A DNA stretch of 26,167 nt from UBA7672 sp036733305 (GTDB taxonomy: Bacteria; Pseudomonadota; Alphaproteobacteria; Caulobacterales; Hyphomonadaceae): NCBI GenBank assembly GCA_036733305.1, contig DAINAT010000037.1:1-26167 (forward strand). The letters are read 5' to 3'. The translations under genes and the position numbers were made by a program. The notes under the pieces were generated by a model. It did no database searches, had not been told where the DNA came from, and saw only the letters and a program-made list of their open reading frames with translations. Shown piece after piece: positions 1 to 5,488 of this stretch (positions are counted from its first letter, which is position 1; each line of letters begins with the position of its first letter).

Positions 1-39
1 GAAATTGTCCCGCCACGGAGCCCCTTCCGTGGAGTTTCA

Positions 40-74
40 GGGGATACCATGGGAGAGCATGGGCTACAACGGGA
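40..74. promoter_or_regulatory. Four direct repeats, MraZ-box-like operator
   Basis: Four NGGGN pentamers sit exactly 10 bp apart: GGGGA (40-44), TGGGA (50-54), TGGGC (60-64) and CGGGA (70-74), each followed by a 5-base spacer. MraZ, the repressor encoded first in the division/cell-wall cluster, is known to bind TGGGN repeats with 5-base spacers. In many alphaproteobacteria rnpB lies next to mraZ, which would place mraZ just left of this window on the minus strand. The repeats read on the plus strand, opposite to that expected gene, so the assignment is an inference. Confidence 0.45.
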
Positions 75-87
75 CGTTAGGCCCTCG

Positions 88-95
88 TTAACCAT
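88..95. promoter_or_regulatory. CtrA half-site (TTAACCAT) with adjacent GANTC site
   Basis: TTAACCAT matches the half-site form of the CtrA cell-cycle regulator motif of alphaproteobacteria. It is followed at 97-101 by GAATC, a target of the CcrM-type GANTC methylase. Both lie between rnpB and the presumed division operon at the left edge. The match is short, so chance is possible. Confidence 0.4.
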
Positions 96-151
96 TGAAT
101 CGTCCGCCAACGGAACAAACCGGGTAGATCGGTGAGCTATATCCGCTTGGG

Positions 152-160
152 TGTGGATAA
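152..160 (-). promoter_or_regulatory. Single perfect DnaA box
   Basis: The minus strand reads TTATCCACA, the consensus DnaA box. A weaker TGTCCACAG-like sequence lies near 240-248. There is no AT-rich unwinding region or box cluster, so this is not presented as an origin; it may be a DnaA-responsive promoter site or chance. Confidence 0.35.
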
Positions 161-212
161 GTGGTTAGCGAGGTGTGAATCCTCTCGCAATTTGCCTCGC
201 AAATGCGGCCAT

Positions 213-233
213 CGCGAGGTCGAGAACCTCGCG
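213..233 (-). terminator. Possible 3' hairpin of the rnpB transcript
   Basis: A perfect 8-bp inverted repeat, CGCGAGGT / ACCTCGCG, with a 5-base loop lies about 30 bases past the mature 3' end of rnpB. No T-run follows on the minus strand, so it may be a processing or Rho-dependent end rather than an intrinsic terminator. Confidence 0.25.
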
Positions 234-262
234 GGAAGCTGTCCACAGCTATTGGATGACAA

Positions 263-673
263 CTCGATCAGGCGGCCTGTAAGCCGGGTTCTGTCCCCCG
301 CCTTGCGACGGATGGGCGACCATTCCTCTGGGACGGCCCTTGCGGACCGCCTCACGCGACCAACCCGGATGGAGCACGAAGGCGTGCCTGTCCTTTCGGA
401 CGTCCATCCCTATTCGGTCTTGCTCCAGGCGGGGCTTGCCTTGCCATCCCTGTCACCAGGAACGCGGTGGGCTCTTACCCCACCCTTTCACCCTTACCCC
501 GAAACCCACCAGAAAACTGGCAAGCCCGAGGCGGTTTGCTTTCTGTGGCGCTATCCCTCGGGTTTGCGGTTGCCCGCATCCCCGGGCGGACGTTATCCGC
601 CGCCTTGCCTACGTGGAGCCCGGACTTTCCTCCAGTAGTTACCTACCAGCGATCGCCCAGCCGCCTGATCGAG
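263..673 (-). ncRNA. rnpB: RNase P RNA component (rnpB)
   Basis: This is the catalytic RNA of RNase P, which removes 5' leaders from pre-tRNAs together with the RnpA protein. On the minus strand the 5' part carries the conserved GAGGAAAGTCCGGGCTCC segment of helix P4/J3-4, and the 3' end carries ACAGAACCCGGCTTA. The two ends pair through CTCGATCAGGCGGC and GCCGCCTGATCGAG, which fixes the boundaries. At about 411 nt with these motifs it fits the common type A bacterial form. Short ORFs read across it are artefacts. Confidence 0.97.
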
Positions 674-678
674 CCGGG

Positions 679-684
679 TGCATA
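679..684 (-). promoter_or_regulatory. Putative extended -10 element for rnpB
   Basis: Reading leftward, TGC-TATGCA ends six bases before the inferred first base of rnpB at 673. This fits an extended -10 (TGnTATAAT-like). No good -35 hexamer is seen at 16-18 bp. Confidence 0.35.
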
Positions 685-820
685 GCAGAGACTGATGGAA
701 AGGGCGATTCCACCCGTTTCTGAGGCCAGAAGGCCGCACTTCAGCAATAACTGCGCTTGGTTATGGCCTGTTCAGGTTCGCATCAGTACAAGCAAACCCA
801 ACGATACCTGGAGGGTTTCT

Positions 821-1135
821 ATGCGTCTGACTGCACTTCTCGGCCTTGCCATTCTGGCTGCTCCGGCGGCGCTCGCCGGCCCGACTGAAGGCGGCGCGCT
901 CTACGACGCCAAATGCAAGATGTGCCACGCCACGGGCATGGCGAACGCCCCGCTGATCGAAAAGCTGGCGACGCTCGACAACGACAAGATCGTTGATGCG
1001 CTCAACAACCCGGTCCCGATGATGGCCGGCGTGGTTCCCGGCCTCAGCGACCAGGACAAGCGCGACATCGCCGTCTTCCTGACGAAGAAGACGATGCCTG
1101 CCAAAGGCGACCTTCCGGAAGTGAAGGCCGAATAG
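821..1135 (+). CDS. Small periplasmic class I c-type cytochrome
   Basis: A 104-residue precursor. Residues 1-19 form a signal peptide (MRL, hydrophobic core, A-L-A cleavage before GP). The covalent heme site CKMCH is at residues 32-36, and methionines in the P-V-P-M-M stretch near residue 65 could be the distal axial ligand. The size and single heme fit the cytochrome c5/c555-like soluble electron carriers. The start at 821 is chosen because GGAGG lies 8 bases upstream and the signal peptide starts there; an upstream in-frame extension to 695 has no such support. A strong terminator follows and no redox partner gene is adjacent, so the partner is unknown. Confidence 0.9.
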   Translation: MRLTALLGLAILAAPAALAGPTEGGALYDAKCKMCHATGMANAPLIEKLATLDNDKIVDALNNPVPMMAGVVPGLSDQDKRDIAVFLTKKTMPAKGDLPEVKAE

Positions 1136-1162
1136 GCCCTCTCTCTTTCGAGCAGATATCTG

Positions 1163-1192
1163 AAACGGCGGGTCGCACGATCCGCCGTTTTT
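1163..1192 (+). terminator. Intrinsic terminator after the cytochrome c gene
   Basis: AAACGGCGG (1163-1171) pairs perfectly with CCGCCGTTT (1182-1190) and a T-run at 1188-1192 closes the stem on the plus strand. It lies 27 bases after the stop codon. Confidence 0.85.
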
Positions 1193-1230
1193 CATTTCGG
1201 CATCGCACCGCTCAACACAGGATGTGTTTG

Positions 1231-1250
1231 ACGCGACACACGCGTCGCGT
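1231..1250. repeat. Inverted repeat in the spacer after the cytochrome gene
   Basis: ACGCGAC and GTCGCGT form 7-bp arms around a 6-base loop. There is no T-run. It could be an operator or a chance GC-rich palindrome. Confidence 0.25.
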
Positions 1251-1336
1251 TCGCACGTCTCGATCCATTCTGCCGCAGTGACTTGGTAACCCTTCGACCT
1301 GAGCCTCGTCATGTTGGGTCAGCACGGGGAACACGG

Positions 1337-1771
1337 ATGCTTCACTCACAACGCACAGCGATGGCCGAAGCCAGCTGCATCGCGACGCTTGCCGCCATCG
1401 GCATCACGACCCGCGCAACAACGCCGCCACGAATCACGCAAGGCCATATCGATCGCGAACTGCGCCTCTGGGTCAGCGATGGCTTCGCGCGGCAGAGCTG
1501 GAAGGAAGACGGCCAGATCTGGCAGGAAACGCGCGACCGTCTGGTGATGCGCGAAGACGAGATCATTCGCGTTGGCATCTTCAACGATACCCCGTCAGTC
1601 CGCGTAATCTCCATGGGCGACAAACGCCCCATGCTGCGCATCCGTCCCGGCGAAACCGCCAGCATCGATCTGTTTGTGGACTCACTCGAGCCCTTCGAGA
1701 TTTCTGTCGTTGGCCAGCCGCCGCTGTCGCGCCCCGTGCGGGTGCGCCCGAGCCGGACGACTGCGGGCTGA
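1337..1771 (+). CDS. Conserved-looking hypothetical protein, 144 aa
   Basis: I do not recognise the family. The reading frame has the strong third-position GC bias of its neighbours and a soluble composition with alternating beta-type segments (for example IIRVGIFNDTPSVRVISMG and ISVVGQPPLSRPVRV). A start at 1337 has GGGGA upstream; ATG 1361 is also possible and would put a weakly hydrophobic segment, ASCIATLAAIGI, at the N terminus. No metal or catalytic motif is apparent. Its stop codon directly abuts the stop of the BLUF gene on the other strand. The overlapping minus-strand frame has unusual Arg/Ser-rich composition and is judged a shadow. Confidence 0.6.
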   Translation: MLHSQRTAMAEASCIATLAAIGITTRATTPPRITQGHIDRELRLWVSDGFARQSWKEDGQIWQETRDRLVMREDEIIRVGIFNDTPSVRVISMGDKRPMLRIRPGETASIDLFVDSLEPFEISVVGQPPLSRPVRVRPSRTTAG

Positions 1772-2221
1772 TCAGACCGCGCGCAGCGGATTGAACGACG
1801 AGATGAGCTCCCAAAGCCCGGTGTCGGCCTCCGGCGACGGTGCACCGATCATGTGCGATCGTGCGCTGACGGCCTGACGCAGATCGCTGAACGCCTGCTT
1901 CTCCCCTGCACTGAGATTGCGTGCGGCGACGAACTGCATGGCTTCGGGGAACGCGCGCTCCTCGATAGACTGCGACTCAAGCGTGATCATGCCGGAATGC
2001 CGGCGATCCCTGCGAAGCCGCTCAGCCAGACTCATCACCCCCGCAGCAGGCCCCTCAAGCGCCTGCAGAAATGCGCCCTCGTAGAACAGCAGCAGACCCG
2101 TGATGCCCGCACGCGCATTCGTTGATTTTGCTCTGAGATATATGCGGTCGAGTTCGTCCGCACGCAGCACGCCGACGGCAGTGCTCATATAGACCAGTCG
2201 ATGCAAGGCTCCGGAAGGCAT
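1772..2221 (-). CDS. BLUF-domain blue-light photoreceptor
   Basis: A 149-residue protein that is almost all BLUF domain. The flavin-site residues are visible: Tyr11 in L-V-Y-M-S, Asn35 in S-T-N-A-R-A-G-I-T-G, Gln53 in F-L-Q-A-L-E-G and Met95 in F-P-E-A-M-Q-F. The tryptophan often found two residues before that Met is replaced by Glu93. BLUF proteins bind FAD and rearrange the Tyr-Gln hydrogen bonds in blue light. No EAL, GGDEF or cyclase domain is attached, only about 50 further residues, so it probably acts through a partner protein. The start at 2221 is preferred because GGAG lies 6 bases upstream and the domain begins at once; ATG 2251 is the alternative. Confidence 0.9.
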   Translation of the reverse strand: MPSGALHRLVYMSTAVGVLRADELDRIYLRAKSTNARAGITGLLLFYEGAFLQALEGPAAGVMSLAERLRRDRRHSGMITLESQSIEERAFPEAMQFVAARNLSAGEKQAFSDLRQAVSARSHMIGAPSPEADTGLWELISSFNPLRAV

Positions 2222-2367
2222 GGCCGACTCCGTTCTACCTGACGCGAGCATGAGGGATCAGAAGTGAACGGGGAATTAGCATTCGTGTCACATGGCCATT
2301 CCGCGACACCGTGTGTTGCGCACGCCACCGCTGTCGCAGGCCCAGATTTTTTCGCGGCTGTGTAAGT

Positions 2368-3117
2368 TCAGCTCTTCGAAAGGCGAACAAGATCCGCGAC
2401 GGCATGCGCCAAAGTGATCGTGTCCGTGTCGCCTTCGCCGTTCACACGCTCGGGCCGCCAGCGACGCTGGAACGCGCGCAGGCAGGCCGCAGTCTCGTCG
2501 TTGAACACGCCGGTCACGTTGATCTTGTAGCCGATGTCGGCAAGATCCTGCTGCACGCCCTCGACCGTCATTCCCGCGTCCCCCGGCGCTGCGCCGTGCA
2601 TCATCCACGGTTCGGGACGAACAGGCTGCGGCCACAGGCCGATGCCTGCTTCGGCGAGTTGCTTCCACGGGAAGCGTTCACCCGGATCTTCCTTGCGATC
2701 AGGCGCGATGTCGGAGTGCGCAACCACCCGATGCGGCGCGATCGGCCAGCGACCAAGAATGTCCCGGCACAGCGCGATCACGGCCGCGATCTGCACCTCC
2801 GGATAAGGCGGCAATCCAAAGTCATGCCCGCCATTCACGATCTCGATGCCGATCGAACGCGAGTTGAGATCCTCATCCCCCTGCCACCAGCTGCGCCCGG
2901 CCTGCCACGCGCGCTTGTCCTCGGCGACGAGCTGAAAGATGCGGCCATCCTCCTCGACCATGTAGTGCGCTGACACCTGCGGCTCCTGCGCATCCTGCAT
3001 GCGCGCGAGCGCCGTCGGGCCGTCCGGCATGCCTGTGTAGTGCAGCACCAGCATGTCGAGCGGATGCAGGCGGTCGTTGAAGTTGGGACTTGGGGCCTGA
3101 ATGATCTCGTACTTCAT
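2368..3117 (-). CDS. N-acetylmuramoyl-L-alanine amidase with peptidoglycan-binding domain (AmiD/AmpD type)
   Basis: A 249-residue zinc amidase of the Amidase_2 fold that cuts between N-acetylmuramic acid and the stem peptide. Candidate zinc ligands are His26 (L-H-Y-T-G), His134 (A-H-S-D-I-A-P) and Asp144 (K-E-D-P-G), with Glu92 in I-E-I-V-N nearby. Residues about 180-235 resemble a PG_binding_1 domain (V-Q-Q-D-L-A-D-I-G-Y ... F-N-D-E-T). No signal peptide is visible, so it may act in cytoplasmic wall recycling like AmpD, although the binding domain is more typical of AmiD. Its ATG overlaps the TGA of the EamA gene (ATGA), which suggests translational coupling. Confidence 0.92.
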   Translation of the reverse strand: MKYEIIQAPSPNFNDRLHPLDMLVLHYTGMPDGPTALARMQDAQEPQVSAHYMVEEDGRIFQLVAEDKRAWQAGRSWWQGDEDLNSRSIGIEIVNGGHDFGLPPYPEVQIAAVIALCRDILGRWPIAPHRVVAHSDIAPDRKEDPGERFPWKQLAEAGIGLWPQPVRPEPWMMHGAAPGDAGMTVEGVQQDLADIGYKINVTGVFNDETAACLRAFQRRWRPERVNGEGDTDTITLAHAVADLVRLSKS

Positions 3118-4007
3118 GGGCCGATCTTGTCCCCAACCGGAGCCTCTGGAAAGCGCCGGTTCGGGCGGACCATGATGACGCCAACACCCGCCAGCGCCAC
3201 CGCCGAGCCGATGATCAACTTGGCCGTCAGCGGCTCGCCCAGCAACAGAATACCCAGAACCACGCCCCAGATCGGCGTCATCAGGGTGAGCGGCGAGATC
3301 AGCGTCACATCGTACTTCTTGATCATCCGATAGAACGTGCCATGCCCGAAGATGGACACCGCCAGCACCGCGAATGCTGTCGACAGATAGATCAGCGGAT
3401 CACCGGACAGCACAGCCTCTGCCTGCCCCGTTTCCATGCCGAACGACATGGTCATCAGCGGGATAACCGAGAACGTTCCCACCCACGCCTGCAGCTTCAT
3501 CGCAGACATCGGCTCGATCCGCTTCATCAGCACGCTGGCTGCCGACGACGACACGGCGGCCAGCACGAGGAAGATCATCCCGAGTGTAAGGGTGAATTTC
3601 TCCGGGTCGATCGCGATGATCATCACGCCGGCAAAGCTCATGACGATGCCCGCTACACGTCGCCAGCCGATCTGCTCGCCGAGGAACATCACCGAGAAAA
3701 TCGTCGTGATCGGCACGCCCAGCTGACCGATGACGGCCGCCGCGCTCGCCGATGCATTCGCGAGCCCCAGAAACAGCAAGCCGAACTGCACCGCGCCCAT
3801 GCCCATGCCGATCAGGAACATCAGCCCGATCTGCCGCGGCGCCGGAAACAGGAAGGGCGCAAGCACCAATCCGACCAGCCCCAGGCGCACGCCCGCAAAG
3901 AAGATCGGCGGCACATCTGCCACCGTTACGGTCCAGCGCGTGATGACGAGGTTGAGAGCCCAGACCAGGCAGACAACAAACAGAAGGCCAAAGTCCGCGG
4001 GTTTCAT
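3114..4007 (-). CDS. EamA/DMT-family inner-membrane transporter
   Basis: A 297-residue protein with about ten hydrophobic helices in two EamA repeats (roughly residues 5-135 and 145-285). It starts with the typical MKPADFGLLFVVCLVWALN segment, and repeat two contains L-I-S-P-L-T-L-M-T-P-I-W-G. Members of the drug/metabolite transporter superfamily export amino acids, nucleobases or other small metabolites; the substrate cannot be read here. GG-rich sequence just before the ATG serves as the ribosome site. It overlaps the amidase gene by 4 bases and follows the small membrane-protein gene by 118 bases. Confidence 0.92.
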   Translation of the reverse strand: MKPADFGLLFVVCLVWALNLVITRWTVTVADVPPIFFAGVRLGLVGLVLAPFLFPAPRQIGLMFLIGMGMGAVQFGLLFLGLANASASAAAVIGQLGVPITTIFSVMFLGEQIGWRRVAGIVMSFAGVMIIAIDPEKFTLTLGMIFLVLAAVSSSAASVLMKRIEPMSAMKLQAWVGTFSVIPLMTMSFGMETGQAEAVLSGDPLIYLSTAFAVLAVSIFGHGTFYRMIKKYDVTLISPLTLMTPIWGVVLGILLLGEPLTAKLIIGSAVALAGVGVIMVRPNRRFPEAPVGDKIGP

Positions 4008-4126
4008 CCCCGGTTCCTGATCAGGTGGAAGGCTGGTGCGAATCTGCCCCGGTCAAAGACCTTTCGCTCCGCAGAACGGCGCGCACAAGACCCCAAAAGG
4101 AGGGCAAGCGTCCCGTGAACAAAAAG

Positions 4127-4408
4127 CTAGATCTCGATGATCCAGCCATCAGCCGTGCGGCGAGCTTCCAGCGTCGCGGAAGCGTCAGTCCCGGCTTGCT
4201 TCGCCTGCTTGCGGCGCGGGCGCGCGAACGTGAGGAACACAGCCGCGATCGCCAGCATAAGGCCGATAAATGTCGTCGCGACCAGCGCGGCAAAGGCGGC
4301 TACCAGCAGGAACAGGCCAAACCCGGCCTTGGCAAGGAACCCGCCGAACGACTTCAGCGCCAGATGCAGGCGCGAGGAAAAATCGTTTTGGCCAAGGGTT
4401 TCGGTCAT
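4127..4408 (-). CDS. Small integral membrane protein, 93 aa
   Basis: I do not recognise a named family. Residues 1-25 are polar or amphipathic, residues 28-61 are a long hydrophobic stretch (one long or two short membrane helices in hairpin), followed by a basic stop-transfer segment A-R-P-R-R-K-Q-A-K and a polar tail ending W-I-I-E-I. By the positive-inside rule the basic segment should be cytoplasmic. ATG 4408 is selected because AGGAG lies 8 bases upstream; a longer frame to 4456 would run into the preceding gene's stop region without support. It follows the J-domain gene by 44 bases on the same strand. Confidence 0.75.
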   Translation of the reverse strand: MTETLGQNDFSSRLHLALKSFGGFLAKAGFGLFLLVAAFAALVATTFIGLMLAIAAVFLTFARPRRKQAKQAGTDASATLEARRTADGWIIEI

Positions 4409-4452
4409 GGGCTGACTCCTAGCCCTTGAAGGTGCGCCCGCGGACCCGAAAG

Positions 4453-5163
4453 TCAATCGGCTCGCGTGAGAAATCCCCGTTCTGCACGGATACGCGCATA
4501 CGCCGTCGTGATCGCTGCCGACTTCTCGTGCGCTACCGGTTCATATTCGCGCGGGGCCGATTTGACCCCCACCGCGGTATCCGGGTGATTTTCAAGCATA
4601 AGGCGGCGATAGGCGGCGCGAACATCTTCAAACGTGGCGGTGTGGACAAGACCCAACACCAGGTAGGGATCATCTGTGTCCGGTCCGAGATGGCTCGCCT
4701 TGATCCGGCGGAACTGGTCTTCGTTAAAGCCGAACAGGTCCGAGACGCTCTTCAGATAGTCGACTTCTTCGCCGGTAATCACGCCATCGGCGGCGGCGAT
4801 CTGGAACAGCCCATCCAGCACGCCTTCCAGCAAGCACGGCCTGTTGCTGTAGCGGCGCGCGATCCGGCGCGCATAGTTCTCGTAGCCGATCACAGTCTGT
4901 CGCGCGATGTTGAACACGCGCCTTATTGCGGCCTCATCTCCCGGCGCGGATCGGAACACGCGCGAGAAAGCGGCGACCTCGTCGATGGTCACAAGCCCAT
5001 CGGCCTTGGCGAGTTTTGCGCCAAGACCAACAATCGCTGCGGTGAACTCAAGATCGTTCGGGTCCGGACCGCATAGCGCCGGGCCGACTACATCCGTGTC
5101 CGACGCCGCGTCTTCCTCAAAGGCGCGCCGGGCGAGGGACGACAATTGCGACCAGATACTCAT
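4453..5163 (-). CDS. TerB-like/J-domain co-chaperone (DjlA-like)
   Basis: A 236-residue protein. Residues about 38-155 form a TerB/DjlA-type helical domain with two acidic turns, K-A-D-G-L-V-T-I-D-E (53-62) and A-A-D-G-V-I-T-G-E-E (124-133). Residues about 165-230 form a J-domain with the essential HPD at 193-195, which stimulates DnaK ATPase. The N-terminal membrane helix of E. coli DjlA is absent, so the protein is probably soluble unless docked by a partner. It is the first gene of a minus-strand run leading to the amidase; a J-domain gene, amidase and rnpB near mraZ is a familiar alphaproteobacterial neighbourhood. Confidence 0.9.
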   Translation of the reverse strand: MSIWSQLSSLARRAFEEDAASDTDVVGPALCGPDPNDLEFTAAIVGLGAKLAKADGLVTIDEVAAFSRVFRSAPGDEAAIRRVFNIARQTVIGYENYARRIARRYSNRPCLLEGVLDGLFQIAAADGVITGEEVDYLKSVSDLFGFNEDQFRRIKASHLGPDTDDPYLVLGLVHTATFEDVRAAYRRLMLENHPDTAVGVKSAPREYEPVAHEKSAAITTAYARIRAERGFLTRAD

Positions 5164-5196
5164 TAAGCCGCTGTATGTACCGATGCGGCCGTCATA

Positions 5197-5220
5197 CGCA
5201 ATCGGGGGCGCAATCGGGGT
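5197..5220. repeat. 12-bp tandem duplication upstream of the J-domain gene
   Basis: CGCAATCGGGGG (5197-5208) is directly followed by CGCAATCGGGGT (5209-5220). It lies 34 bases upstream of the J-domain start, so it falls in the promoter or leader. It could be a protein-binding repeat or a simple duplication. Confidence 0.5.
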
Positions 5221-5241
5221 GCGTCGAAACCGATCGCAGTT

Positions 5242-5268
5242 GGAGGGTTGGATTCACCATCCAGCTCC
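5242..5268. other. Imperfect hairpin containing a GANTC site
   Basis: GGAG-N3-TGGAT-N5-ATCCA-N1-CTCC can fold into a two-part stem. The loop side contains GATTC (5251-5255), a CcrM-type methylation site. The role is unknown. Confidence 0.3.
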
Positions 5269-5400
5269 CCAAATAACCGTCGTGATCGGAACCACGCGCG
5301 TTCTGAAGAGTATTTTCCCGGCAGTCGCGAAAGCGACACCGACACAGGTTCTGACCCGGCGATCTAGTCCCCCCACGTCCCCCCGCCGGGAAAGGAAGCG

Positions 5401-5429
5401 CCGCCGCCGCCCTCACGGGCTGGCGGCGG
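5401..5429 (-). terminator. Hairpin downstream of the DEAD-box helicase gene
   Basis: CCGCCGCC pairs with GGCGGCGG, with further GCCC/GGGC pairing inside. Leftward it is followed by a mixed pyrimidine stretch, CGCTTCCTTT, and it lies about 60 bases beyond the helicase stop, so it is probably its terminator. The T-run is weak on this strand. Confidence 0.5.
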
Positions 5430-5488
5430 TTGCATTTTGGGAATCTGCCAGGTTGCGACCCCGAGTTTGGCGACCCGGGGTTCGATAA

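Larger units (their letters stand above)
5164..5488. other. 325-base spacer between helicase and J-domain genes
   Basis: It holds the helicase terminator hairpin (5401-5429), a hairpin with a GANTC site (5242-5268) and a 12-bp tandem duplication (5197-5220). Promoter elements for the J-domain gene must lie here, but I cannot place convincing -35/-10 boxes. The short frames across it have no coding character. Confidence 0.6.

Noticed and set aside
100..262. Replication origin suggested by DnaA-box-like sequences
   Set aside because: Only one perfect box, no AT-rich region and no origin-linked genes.
132..723. Overlapping short ORFs across 132-723
   Set aside because: They lie over RNase P RNA, which explains the sequence completely.
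761..1312. 183-codon minus frame with Cys-rich N terminus opposite the cytochrome
   Set aside because: Runs antisense through the cytochrome gene and its terminator; no ribosome site.
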